Below, in pieces: positions 5,408 to 11,649 of a stretch of DNA of 24,027 nt. The DNA lies in IMG/VR virus record IMGVR_UViG_3300047374_000076, positions 1-24,027 of that record, one strand, 5' to 3'. The stretch is from a virus. How positions within the stretch are numbered: position 1 is the first letter of the stretch; each line of letters begins with the position of its first letter. Both the position numbers and the translations under genes were made by a program. A model generated the notes under the pieces. That model did no database searches, was not told the DNA's origin, and saw nothing but the letters and a program-made list of their open reading frames with translations.

Positions 5408-5582
5408 TGTTGAAAACTGGGGTTGACAAGTGTGTGGGCTTATGTTGGACCCTCAGAGCGCCTAGCACGACACGAGACACAGCACAAGCAAAATAAAAGT
5501 AAATAAAAGTAAAATAATGCTTGACAAGGTGAAACCCTATGCTATTATAAGTACATCAACTAACAACACGAGGCGAAACAAG
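5408..5582. other. leader region between the motif array and the first early gene
   Basis: It contains no ORF I would accept. It holds an isolated TTGACA at 5423 without a good -10, an A-rich segment with the repeated AAATAAAAGT (about 5490-5510), and the rightward sigma70 promoter at 5521-5548. The stretch 5041-5190 on the other side of the array is also gene-free and holds the IHF-like site, an AT-rich segment around 5110-5160 and a short GC-rich palindrome (CCGGCCCCCGG, about 5178-5188). Confidence 0.6.
5521..5548 (+). promoter_or_regulatory. sigma70-type promoter, rightward (early operon)
   Basis: A perfect TTGACA (5521-5526) is followed 16 bases later by TATTAT (5543-5548), or 17 bases later by ATTATA. 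The first gene starts at 5583. It is the obvious host-polymerase promoter for the 12-kb early/replication operon. Confidence 0.85.
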
Positions 5583-5741
5583 ATGACAACAGCAAACCTA
5601 TACAACGCAGCAAAGTATCAACAAGTCGAAGGTAAAAAGATGATACTCGAGCTTTCTGATGGTCAAAAGTTCAACGTAAAAGGAACAAGGGAAGCCAACA
5701 AAATATGCAAAGAATTAAACGCAAAGCCTTGGAACTTCTGA
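5583..5741 (+). CDS. small hypothetical early protein, 52 aa
   Basis: First gene after the early promoter. The frame is open upstream to 5517, but that would place the start before the promoter's -10. The ATG at 5583, about 9 bases after GAGG, is therefore chosen. The protein begins MTTANLYNAAKYQQVEGKKM and contains a short beta-hairpin-like stretch (MILELSDGQKFNVKG). I do not recognise a family. Its leading position suggests an early host-interaction role, which is inference. Confidence 0.7.
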   Translation: MTTANLYNAAKYQQVEGKKMILELSDGQKFNVKGTREANKICKELNAKPWNF

Positions 5742-5794
5742 GGCTTTGTGGTACACTGGCAACAACACAACGAAAACACAAGGAACAGCACAAG

Positions 5795-5974
5795 ATGACA
5801 AACTACCAAGCAATGGCACAACGTATCAACCAAGCCAACACAGTGGAAGCATTGGTTAAAGTAGAAGCAAGCCTTGATCGTATCTTTGACAATGGCTTTT
5901 TCACAATCAGCGAATATTCAAAATTAGATTCAAAAATAGTTGACAAACAGATTGCATTAGAGTTTAATAGCTAA
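5795..5974 (+). CDS. small hypothetical early protein, 59 aa
   Basis: Begins MTNYQAMAQRINQANTVEAL and looks helical throughout, with alternating acidic and hydrophobic residues (VKVEASLDRIFDN). The ATG at 5795 follows AAGGA by about 11 bases, the same AAGGA-ACA(G)CACAA leader pattern as the neighbouring genes. An upstream in-frame ATG at 5705 would overlap the previous gene and is not preferred. No recognised family. Confidence 0.7.
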   Translation: MTNYQAMAQRINQANTVEALVKVEASLDRIFDNGFFTISEYSKLDSKIVDKQIALEFNS

Positions 5975-6005
5975 CAACACAAACACAACACAAGGAAAAC
6001 ACAAC

Positions 6006-6266
6006 ATGAGTTTAGCAACCGACACAATCGTTTTATACATAGCCAACAATGAGGGCTACTACAACACTGCACAGGAGATCTTGCAGCGCTGTGGCGATTC
6101 ATACGATGCCTGTATTGAACTCAAGGACATGGTTGATGAAATCATGTTCCCAGAAGAAGCAGGACAACCCCAGAGCATTGACCACTTCTTCAGACAGGAC
6201 ATGATTCTCGAGGCATTGTCTCAGGTCAACTGGCGTGAAGTTTACGAAAGACTAACAGAAGATTAG
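6006..6266 (+). CDS. small acidic hypothetical early protein, 86 aa
   Basis: Begins MSLATDTIVLYIANNEGYYN and is strongly acidic and helical, with single cysteines at about residues 29 and 36. A ribosome-binding AAGGA lies upstream of the ATG. It has no signal peptide or membrane segment. I do not recognise it, though its residue pattern suggests a compact folded protein rather than a random ORF. It is followed 13 bases later by the next gene. Confidence 0.75.
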   Translation: MSLATDTIVLYIANNEGYYNTAQEILQRCGDSYDACIELKDMVDEIMFPEEAGQPQSIDHFFRQDMILEALSQVNWREVYERLTED

Positions 6267-6279
6267 GAGGAAGCGTAAC

Positions 6280-6474
6280 ATGAGCGAGTCAGCAATTACA
6301 TTGGGCAGAATACAAACAGAGTTTCAAGCACTGTACGACACAAAAGAGATGCTTCGGCGTCTTACAGTGAAAGACAGAACACAAGAACTGCTCAGGATGT
6401 GCAACCGTGACAGTGTGTCTTTCAAAGGTTTTGAATACTTGGAACGTAAACTTATAACAGAGGTGACAGCATGA
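6280..6474 (+). CDS. small hypothetical early protein, 64 aa
   Basis: Begins MSESAITLGRIQTEFQALYD and appears fully alpha-helical with mixed charge. It has an excellent AGGAGG ribosome-binding site 9 bases before the ATG. Its stop overlaps the next gene's start (ATGA). No recognised family. Confidence 0.75.
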   Translation: MSESAITLGRIQTEFQALYDTKEMLRRLTVKDRTQELLRMCNRDSVSFKGFEYLERKLITEVTA

Positions 6475-6587
6475 CAAAGGCTAAACTCTACAGAACAGTA
6501 GCACTCGACGCCCTATTGTCTTTCATAGGCTCCTGTGCTATCTTCGGAACCATCATCCTAATCGAGGCACTATACTATGCGAGCTAA
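6471..6587 (+). CDS. small single-pass membrane protein, 38 aa
   Basis: The ATG overlaps the previous stop as ATGA. After a short basic N-terminus (MTKAKLYR) comes one hydrophobic segment of about 22 residues (LLSFIGSCAIFGTIILIEAL, roughly 15-34), then a short tail. An inner-membrane location with the N-terminus inside is expected from the positive residues. Phages use such mini-proteins as superinfection-exclusion factors, enzyme inhibitors or pinholins. The early-operon position argues against a lysis role, but function is unknown. Confidence 0.65.
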   Translation: MTKAKLYRTVALDALLSFIGSCAIFGTIILIEALYYAS

Positions 6588-6768
6588 AGTAAGCAAAACC
6601 GCGAAACACAACGGCAGACCTGCGGGTTTTATTGTAAAAGTTAAAGGTTTAAAGTTTCCGAGAGAACGTCAAGGCTGGTACTTTCCAAAAGACTGTAAAC
6701 CGGAAACAGCGTTGAAAATGGCTTTGAACGACTATGAAAACTACTTAAAAGATAGAGGCAGCGAATGA
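6577..6768 (+). CDS. small basic hypothetical protein, 63 aa
   Basis: Begins MRAKVSKTAKHNGRPAGFIV with a beta-like core (GFIVKVKGLKFPRERQGWYF) and a helical C-terminus. It is rich in lysine and arginine and could contact nucleic acid, though no named fold is recognised. Its start overlaps the previous gene by 11 bases and its end overlaps the next by 4 (ATGA). Confidence 0.72.
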   Translation: MRAKVSKTAKHNGRPAGFIVKVKGLKFPRERQGWYFPKDCKPETALKMALNDYENYLKDRGSE

Positions 6769-6986
6769 AACTACAGCTATACACGATCTGGTCTAGTGTA
6801 CCTAAAGCAGACTGGTTGCCTAGCGATGGTCTCAGTTGGGCTAATAAAGGCACCTATCGCGCACCTAGCGCCTACTCTGCCATCGAACAGGCAGCAGCAA
6901 ATGGCTACTTTGTCAAAACAGGTGACAAGATCACACCCAGAGACGCAAAAGAAATCATCATAAAACTACAGGAGGCGACACAATGA
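6765..6986 (+). CDS. small hypothetical protein, 73 aa
   Basis: Begins MKLQLYTIWSSVPKADWLPS, with a tryptophan-rich N-terminal half (three Trp in the first 25 residues) and a helical C-terminal half (YSAIEQAAANGYFVKTGDKI). It is coupled to both neighbours by ATGA overlaps. No recognised family. Confidence 0.75.
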   Translation: MKLQLYTIWSSVPKADWLPSDGLSWANKGTYRAPSAYSAIEQAAANGYFVKTGDKITPRDAKEIIIKLQEATQ

Positions 6987-7162
6987 ACAAACACAGACTC
7001 ACACGGGTTGAGGTCCTAGATCTATTCATGCTACTACTTGAGTTTCGGGAGACTGAACCGGGCCTATCTAAAGACGACGTTAGGTCCCTAGTCACTGCAC
7101 TGGACGTCCTAAACACAGCACAACGTGAGCGAATGTTAGCAGAGGAGGACCGCATAGGTTGA
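6983..7162 (+). CDS. small helical hypothetical protein, 59 aa
   Basis: The ATG overlaps the previous stop as ATGA and lies 8 bases after AGGAGG. The frame encodes MNKHRLTRVEVLDLFMLLLE followed by an acidic helical region ending EEDRIG. It looks like a two- or three-helix bundle with no membrane segment. Function unknown. Confidence 0.7.
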   Translation: MNKHRLTRVEVLDLFMLLLEFRETEPGLSKDDVRSLVTALDVLNTAQRERMLAEEDRIG

Positions 7163-7338
7163 AGATCAAAGTAGAAGGTAGGCAGTTTACAGAGGCACAG
7201 CACCGGGAGGCCGTAGCATTTCTACAGAAGATCTTGCTAGACCTAGGCCGCCATGCTGTGGTAACATTGGGCAATGCTAGTGTGCTTTTAGATGACCACA
7301 GGCAACTGGCACAATTGATAAACGAAAGGAGAAAGTAG
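7159..7338 (+). CDS. small hypothetical protein with TTG start, 59 aa
   Basis: The TTG at 7159 overlaps the previous stop as TTGA, and AGGAGG lies 10 bases upstream inside the previous gene. The frame encodes MKIKVEGRQFTEAQHREAVA with a beta-helix-helix-beta look and a basic end (NERRK). Continuous coupling with its neighbours makes it convincing despite the rare start codon. Function unknown. Confidence 0.65.
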   Translation: MKIKVEGRQFTEAQHREAVAFLQKILLDLGRHAVVTLGNASVLLDDHRQLAQLINERRK

Positions 7339-7340
7339 CA

Positions 7341-7814
7341 GTGAACCTATTTTATACCCATGAAGACCCATGGACAGCAGCGAGGGACCTAGCAGACTCG
7401 CATACCGTTAAAATGCCTCTCGAGCAATCTCAGATGATGTCAGCGACGCACAGGCTGCTAGAGACGCCACAAGCGTCTTTTGTGTACAAACTAACCCACG
7501 CTAACCACCCAAGCACAAAGTGGCTCAGATCGTCTCAGGCTGCCTACAAATGGGGTCTTGAGTACCTAGAGGCATTGTTTGCGGAGTACACCTACAGATA
7601 CGGCAAGATTCACAAGACACAACGCGAGAAGATGCAGTACCTCAAAGTTGTACCAACAGCGCTGCCTGATTTACCCTTTCAGCCGCCACCGCAGTGCATC
7701 TATGACGAGTGCAAGACTGACAACACAGTACAGGCCTACCGTAATTATTACAAAGTGAGAAGGAGTGAGATAAAAATGAACTGGACCAAAAGGAGTGCAC
7801 CAGCATGGCTTTAA
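7341..7814 (+). CDS. conserved phage protein of the HxVKM...LE family, 157 aa
   Basis: A GTG start follows AAGGAG by about 9 bases. The segments DSHTVKMPLEQSQMMSATHR (about 18-37), THANHPSTKWLRSS and EYTYRYGKIHKT match, from memory, a phage family with the pattern H-x-VKM-x-LE...QM(L)S and NHP-x-xxW. It is found in many tailed phages and is sometimes loosely labelled a pyrimidine-dimer glycosylase-like protein. I do not regard the enzymatic assignment as established. The conserved histidines and charged residues suggest an enzyme or nucleic-acid-binding protein. It overlaps the next gene by 10 bases. Confidence 0.75.
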   Translation: MNLFYTHEDPWTAARDLADSHTVKMPLEQSQMMSATHRLLETPQASFVYKLTHANHPSTKWLRSSQAAYKWGLEYLEALFAEYTYRYGKIHKTQREKMQYLKVVPTALPDLPFQPPPQCIYDECKTDNTVQAYRNYYKVRRSEIKMNWTKRSAPAWL

Positions 7815-8083
7815 AAAGCGACACAGTAACAATTGATTTAGACGCAGACTTTATTCTTCAAGCGTACACAAGGGACTATGTTTGTATAGACGGTGTGCAT
7901 AAAGTTTCTGATGATAAAAGGATTCTTGGCTGTTTCACTACTTTCAGGGACTATGATGACCCAGAAGAACACCTCAGAGAGATGCTAAACCTCAGAGATT
8001 CTCTTCTTGCAGCGTATGCGTATTACCCTGACGGAGACGTGACTGTGGAGCTAACTATAAAAGACGAACTGGTGAACGGATGA
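7805..8083 (+). CDS. acidic hypothetical protein, 92 aa
   Basis: Begins MALKSDTVTIDLDADFILQA and is rich in Asp/Glu, with a predicted mixed alpha/beta pattern (YPDGDVTVELTIKDEL near the end suggests a terminal beta strand). The ATG follows AGGAG by 9 bases. It overlaps the previous gene by 10 bases and the next by 4 (ATGA). No recognised family. Confidence 0.75.
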   Translation: MALKSDTVTIDLDADFILQAYTRDYVCIDGVHKVSDDKRILGCFTTFRDYDDPEEHLREMLNLRDSLLAAYAYYPDGDVTVELTIKDELVNG

Positions 8084-8262
8084 ACATATTCAAGAGGCTT
8101 TACAGAGCCATACACAGCATCTTTGTAGACATTGCAGAAGGTAATGTAACCGAAGACGACTTTGATCTCATCTTCTGGACTGCCATGGTGGTCTGGTGTA
8201 TCTTCATCGTCGTTATGTTTTCAACCTTTGACCCACCATTACAACCAATAGGAGTTATGTAG
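8080..8262 (+). CDS. small membrane protein, 60 aa
   Basis: Has an amphipathic N-terminal helix (MNIFKRLYRAIHSIFVDIAE), an acidic linker and one hydrophobic segment of about 20 residues (LIFWTAMVVWCIFIVVMFS, about 29-48), ending in a short proline-rich tail. One transmembrane pass is expected. It could be a holin-like or superinfection-exclusion protein, but the early operon location favours host modification over lysis. The start overlaps the previous stop (ATGA). Confidence 0.68.
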   Translation: MNIFKRLYRAIHSIFVDIAEGNVTEDDFDLIFWTAMVVWCIFIVVMFSTFDPPLQPIGVM

Positions 8263-8263
8263 C

Positions 8264-8911
8264 ATGAAAGTAGATCTATTAGACATCATGGGGTCAGACC
8301 TGACTGTCGTCAATGCTGCCAGAGTGTCCTTCGCTGCTGAGTCAGACGAGTTTGGCAGCAGAGACAAGAAGCTGATCAGGTACCTAGCAAAGCACAACCA
8401 CTGGACACCTTTTGGGCACGTACAGGTTCAATTCAGGGTCAAAGCACCTGTGTTTGTCGCTAGGCAACTAGTGAAGCATCAAGTGGGTCTAGTGTGGAAT
8501 GAAATCTCAAGACGATACGTAGACATCATCCCAGAGTTTCATCAGCCTGACTCATGGCGAAAGAAAGCTGACAACAAGAAACAAGGGTCCTCTGAGGAGT
8601 CATTTGAAGGCCGTGAGGCACAGCGTTGGGACACCCTTTACTCTGACCTTGTGGAGAACTCAAAGGCCCTCTACGGCAACATGATAGCTGCTGGAGTGGC
8701 ACCAGAGCAGGCACGTATGGTTTTACCACAGTCGATGATGACTGAGTGGTACTGGACTGGCTCTTTGGCAGCCTTTGCACGAGTGGTTCAACAAAGGATT
8801 TCCAGTGATGCACAGTACGAGTGCCAGATAATTGCACAGAAGATAGATCAAGCTCTTGCAGTAGCAGAAGAAGTAAGCTATTCTTGGGCATGTCTAACTG
8901 AAAGGGAGTGA
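8264..8911 (+). CDS. thyX: flavin-dependent thymidylate synthase ThyX, 215 aa
   Basis: Converts dUMP to dTMP using methylene-tetrahydrofolate, FAD and NADPH, supplying thymidylate for phage DNA. Recognised by NAARVSFA near residue 18, the HNHWTPFGHVQ motif (about 44-54), and the ThyX signature region RQLVKHQVGLVWNEISRRY (67-85). In this copy the usual RHR-x7-S core is K71-H72-Q73 with NExSRRY retained, a divergence I recall also in other marine phage ThyX. Length is typical. The ATG follows AGGAG by 9 bases. It complements the ribonucleotide reductase at 15745-17616. Confidence 0.93.
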   Translation: MKVDLLDIMGSDLTVVNAARVSFAAESDEFGSRDKKLIRYLAKHNHWTPFGHVQVQFRVKAPVFVARQLVKHQVGLVWNEISRRYVDIIPEFHQPDSWRKKADNKKQGSSEESFEGREAQRWDTLYSDLVENSKALYGNMIAAGVAPEQARMVLPQSMMTEWYWTGSLAAFARVVQQRISSDAQYECQIIAQKIDQALAVAEEVSYSWACLTERE

Positions 8912-8916
8912 TACAC

Positions 8917-9174
8917 ATGTTGAACAAGGAAAACTTAGACATCACTAGTCATGACGAAGGTTGCGTGACAAAGGAAGCAGTAGAACACATGGCTGACAAT
9001 CTGGCACTAGACGAGATGCACAATCTGCACTTCGGTGACATCCAGTTTGTACTCAAGGACCTACTGCGTGACAAGTACAGGCGTATGGTGCCTACTCAGT
9101 TGCTACAGTTGCACAGAGACAGGTTCTACTACGTCTACTCAGGCGAAATGACACGAGAATACAAGGAGAAGTAA
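8917..9174 (+). CDS. hypothetical protein, 85 aa
   Basis: Begins MLNKENLDITSHDEGCVTKE with a helical body containing FGDIQFVLKDLLRDKYRRM. The ATG at 8917 lies 9 bases after GGGAG. A GTG at 8908 would extend it by three residues and overlap thyX by 4 bases (GTGA), so it remains an alternative. Many His, Asp and Glu residues, but no zinc or catalytic motif I can name. Function unknown. Confidence 0.72.
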   Translation: MLNKENLDITSHDEGCVTKEAVEHMADNLALDEMHNLHFGDIQFVLKDLLRDKYRRMVPTQLLQLHRDRFYYVYSGEMTREYKEK

Positions 9175-9175
9175 C

Positions 9176-9370
9176 ATGAGATGTAAAGCCTGTAATAAAA
9201 TTTTGGAAGACTCAGAGTTGACACGTAAGGACGCCAGAGGTGACTTCTACGATCTTTGTGGAGTCTGTCTCAAGAGCATACATGCGTGTGAGATGGAGGA
9301 CGATAATTTTTTTGAAGAAATCAGAGGAACCCTCTTGACACCAGAGACAGATTATGATACCCTCTACTAA
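9176..9370 (+). CDS. zinc-ribbon phage protein, 64 aa
   Basis: Two CxxC pairs (C3-x-x-C6 in MRCKACN and C28-x-x-C31 in LCGVC) are placed as in a small zinc ribbon, followed by an acidic tail (MEDDNFFEEI). I recall similar MRCKACN...LC..C proteins in cyanophages and T7-like phages, where the function is unassigned. An AAGGAG precedes the ATG. It is the last gene before the 9371-9652 control region. Confidence 0.78.
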   Translation: MRCKACNKILEDSELTRKDARGDFYDLCGVCLKSIHACEMEDDNFFEEIRGTLLTPETDYDTLY

Positions 9371-9414
9371 AGTAGTACTTAGGTTACAACTTAAGTAATT
9401 AACTAAAGAAGTAA

Positions 9415-9434
9415 ACAGTAGTAGTTACTACTGT
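9415..9434 (+). repeat. 9-bp perfect inverted repeat
   Basis: ACAGTAGTA and TACTACTGT are separated by 2 bases. It overlaps the first of two tandem GTAGTTACTAC copies. Possible operator for a dimeric repressor or an RNA hairpin in the leader. Confidence 0.7.
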
Positions 9435-9446
9435 AGTTACTACAGG

Positions 9447-9468
9447 AGTACTTCAGTAGTACTTCTGT
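9447..9468 (+). repeat. tandem 11-bp direct repeat
   Basis: AGTACTTCAGT and AGTACTTCTGT lie head to tail with one mismatch. A period of 11 would put both copies on about the same face of the DNA helix. Confidence 0.7.
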
Positions 9469-9471
9469 AGT

Positions 9472-9496
9472 AAAAAAAAGATAGACGGCAGTCTAT
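9472..9496 (-). terminator. possible weak minus-strand intrinsic terminator
   Basis: On the minus strand a 6-bp stem (ATAGAC/GTCTAT, 4-base loop) is followed after C by eight T. The stem is short and AT-rich, so termination would be weak. There is no minus-strand gene here, so it could only act on antisense transcription. Confidence 0.3.
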
Positions 9497-9562
9497 ACAG
9501 ACCACTGCTCCTGTTTGCTTCATTAAGGGAAACAACCTAGTTCAATAAAGTTTAGTGAGGAG

Positions 9563-9592
9563 GTGACACGGCATCCAAAACTGTGGTATACT
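9563..9592 (+). promoter_or_regulatory. sigma70-type promoter for the replication genes
   Basis: GTGACA (9563-9568, one mismatch to TTGACA) and a perfect TATACT (9587-9592) are separated by 18 bases. Transcription would start near 9600, about 50 bases before the ssDNA-binding protein gene. Confidence 0.65.
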
Positions 9593-9652
9593 ATTAGTAT
9601 GGCCAGTGAGAATCATTGGTCAAAACAAAAGCAAACAACGGAGATTATTCCT

Positions 9653-10036
9653 ATGGCAGCAGCAGCTACTACTATCGAAGGCATTGTAAACTTCAGCAAC
9701 CTGACTCAGCACGACGTGTACAACGGTCAGGACACCGGAGCATTCTCAATGACCATCACTCTGTCCGAAGACGACGCTTCAACACTGGCAGCACAAGGTG
9801 TGAAGATCAAGGACTACCAAGGCAACAAACAGCGCAAGTTCAAGTCAAAGTACGACATCAAACGATTCGATGCTGAAGGTAACCAGTACAACGGAGAAGT
9901 ACCTTACAATTCTAAGGTGCGCCTGAAGTTCAAGCTGGGTCAGCCTCATCCTGTACACGGTGTTGCGACTTACCTCGAAGCTGTGAAGGTCTTGGAGGAA
10001 GCAGAGATGACCGAAGGTGACGCTTCGGACTTCTAA
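9653..10036 (+). CDS. T7 gp2.5-like single-stranded DNA-binding protein, 127 aa
   Basis: Begins MAAAATTIEGIVNFSNLTQH and shows the beta-rich core expected of an OB-fold, followed by a strongly acidic C-terminal tail ending in phenylalanine (EAEMTEGDASDF). That acidic tail with terminal Phe is characteristic of gp2.5-type proteins and contacts polymerase and helicase. The ATG at 9653 lies about 9 bases after GGAG; an upstream in-frame start at 9563 would lie within the promoter. Overall length is roughly half of T7 gp2.5, as in many marine podoviruses. It sits directly before the primase-helicase, which supports the assignment. Confidence 0.8.
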   Translation: MAAAATTIEGIVNFSNLTQHDVYNGQDTGAFSMTITLSEDDASTLAAQGVKIKDYQGNKQRKFKSKYDIKRFDAEGNQYNGEVPYNSKVRLKFKLGQPHPVHGVATYLEAVKVLEEAEMTEGDASDF

Positions 10037-10038
10037 AG

Positions 10039-11649
10039 ATGGCTAAATTCATTAGACATGAGGGTTGTCCGAAGTGTGGTTCTTCGGACTCCCTAGCTAT
10101 CTATGACGACGACGGCGCACATTGTTTCAGCGCTGGTTGTAACTACCACTACAATGGCCTTACAGGTATGACTACACAAGCAACAAAAGTAACAACTGCG
10201 AAACCTCTGAACATGTTTGGAGTCGTAGCAGCAATACCACACAGACGTCTGTCACAGGACACTTGTGGTAGGTTTGGTGTGACTGTGGAGTACTCGACTA
10301 CAGGCGACATCGTGAGGCACTACTACCCGTACTACAACCTAGATACAGGTGAAGTAGCCTCAGCAAAAGTACGTGAGGTGAAGACCAAGAACTTCCACAC
10401 TAGCGGTGACGTAACCGGAGTTGGGTTCTTTGGTCAACACCAATGTAAAACAAACAAGTACATCACCATCACTGAAGGTGAGTTGGACGCCTTGGCAGTG
10501 TACGAGATGTCAGGCAGACAGTGGGACGTGGTTTCACTTCGGTCCGGTGCTTCCAATGCGGCAAAGGAAGTCAAGGAACAACTGGAGTGGCTTGAGTCCT
10601 ACGAGAATGTCGTCGTGTGTTTTGACAACGACAAAGCAGGTGACTCTGCAGTAGATCAAGTCAAGGACCTCTTTAGCCCCAACAAGCTCAAGATCGTCAA
10701 GCTACCACTCAAGGACGCTGGCGACATGCTCATGGCTAACAGAGTCAAGGACTTTACGCAAGCATGGTGGAACGCAAAGACCTACAGACCCGACGGTATC
10801 GTCGCTGGTACGGACACATGGGAAAATCTAGTTGAAAAACGTAATGTCAAGTCGATCCCTTACCCATGGGACGGCCTGAATCACATCACTAGAGGCCACC
10901 GTCCTTACGAACTCGTGACCATCACCAGTGGCAGTGGCATGGGTAAGTCTCAATTCATACGTGAGATCGAGTACGACTTACTCAAGCGTTGCGAAGGTAA
11001 CATTGGTGTCCTAGCGTTGGAAGAGGACTTGTCACGGACGACACTGGGCATCATGTCAGTAGCCGCCAACAGACCTCTACATCTGGAAGAGGACACACCC
11101 GTGGAGGACCTCAGACCCTTCTGGGAATCAACCATGGGTACAGGGCGGTACTACTTGTTTGACCACTGGGGTTCTACTTCTGCTGACAACCTTCTGGGAC
11201 GTGTGCGGTACATGGCTAAGGCTCTGGACTGCCGGTTTGTGATCTTGGACCACCTGAGTATCGTTGTTTCTTCTCAGGAGTCCGGTGACGAACGTAAGGC
11301 AATCGACGAGATCATGACTAAACTCAGGACACTCGTGGCAGAGACAGGCATCTGCTTGTTCCTCGTGTCACACCTACGACGTTCACAGGGCAAAGCACAC
11401 GAAGACGGTGCCCAGATCAGTCTAGGTGAACTCAGAGGGTCACAGGCGATTGCACAACTGTCCGACATAGTAATAGGTATGGAGCGAGATCAGCAACATG
11501 AGAACGAAGACATCAGGAACACAACAACAGTACGTGTCCTCAAGAATCGTTACACTGGCGAAACTGGCCCTGCTTGCTACCTTTCTTACGACAGGTCTAC
11601 CGGTAGGCTGAGTGAAGTACCTAATCCTCACGTTGGAGACGACTTTTGA
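10039..11649 (+). CDS. DNA primase-helicase (T7 gp4-like), 536 aa
   Basis: Unwinds the fork and makes primers. It has an N-terminal zinc ribbon (C10, C13, C29, C34), then a TOPRIM primase domain with EGELDAL (146-152) and CFDNDKAG (about 194-201). A RecA-like hexameric helicase follows, with Walker A GSGMGKS (about 298-304), Walker B FVILDH (about 400-405), the LVSHLR segment and an arginine-finger region. The length is close to T7 gp4 (566 aa). The C-terminus is acidic with a terminal Phe (VGDDF), like the polymerase-contacting tail of T7 gp4. The polymerase start overlaps its stop (TTGA). Confidence 0.96.
   Translation: MAKFIRHEGCPKCGSSDSLAIYDDDGAHCFSAGCNYHYNGLTGMTTQATKVTTAKPLNMFGVVAAIPHRRLSQDTCGRFGVTVEYSTTGDIVRHYYPYYNLDTGEVASAKVREVKTKNFHTSGDVTGVGFFGQHQCKTNKYITITEGELDALAVYEMSGRQWDVVSLRSGASNAAKEVKEQLEWLESYENVVVCFDNDKAGDSAVDQVKDLFSPNKLKIVKLPLKDAGDMLMANRVKDFTQAWWNAKTYRPDGIVAGTDTWENLVEKRNVKSIPYPWDGLNHITRGHRPYELVTITSGSGMGKSQFIREIEYDLLKRCEGNIGVLALEEDLSRTTLGIMSVAANRPLHLEEDTPVEDLRPFWESTMGTGRYYLFDHWGSTSADNLLGRVRYMAKALDCRFVILDHLSIVVSSQESGDERKAIDEIMTKLRTLVAETGICLFLVSHLRRSQGKAHEDGAQISLGELRGSQAIAQLSDIVIGMERDQQHENEDIRNTTTVRVLKNRYTGETGPACYLSYDRSTGRLSEVPNPHVGDDF

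Larger units (their letters stand above)
9371..9652. other. gene-free control region within the early operon
   Basis: About 280 bases without a credible ORF. The first part (9370-9472) is built almost wholly from AGTA/GTAGT/TACTAC words: the palindrome AAGTAGTACTT (9370-9380), a 9-bp hairpin (9415-9434), two tandem GTAGTTACTAC copies (9421-9431, 9433-9443) and two tandem AGTACTTCWGT copies (9447-9457, 9458-9468). Then come a run of eight A (9472-9479), a hairpin ATAGAC-GGCA-GTCTAT (9481-9496) and a sigma70-type promoter (9563-9592). No tRNA fits. Confidence 0.7.

Noticed and set aside
5423-5448. Additional sigma70 promoter from TTGACA at 5423
   Set aside because: There is no acceptable -10 at 16-18 bases; the nearest TATGTT is only 12 bases away.
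5130-5480. Open minus-strand frame of 116 codons and an overlapping 78-codon frame (5161-5397)
   Set aside because: The translation is an artefact of the 47-bp repeats (recurring HRSCYPCKT-type blocks rich in Cys and His), has no suitable ribosome-binding site, and covers the control region.
7642-7824. Minus-strand frames within the early operon (also 6289-6477, 8526-8945, 14175-14531)
   Set aside because: They lie opposite well-supported genes, lack ribosome-binding sites and show no protein-like composition.
8080-8262. Holin for the M15 endolysin
   Set aside because: It has one transmembrane segment but lies in the early operon on the opposite strand from the endolysin; membrane topology alone does not justify the name.
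9335-9365. Promoter from TTGACA at 9335 within the zinc-ribbon gene
   Set aside because: The only -10-like sequence (TATGAT) is 12 bases away, and at 17 bases the sequence is TACCCT.
9480-9550. tRNA-like folding with a TTCAA-type loop
   Set aside because: No acceptor stem, anticodon arm or 3' end can be built; only small local hairpins are supported.
9563-9652. N-terminal extension of the ssDNA-binding protein from 9563
   Set aside because: It would be read through the -35/-10 region and gives a sequence (MTRHPKLWYTISMASEN) unlike the protein core; the ATG at 9653 has a proper ribosome-binding site.
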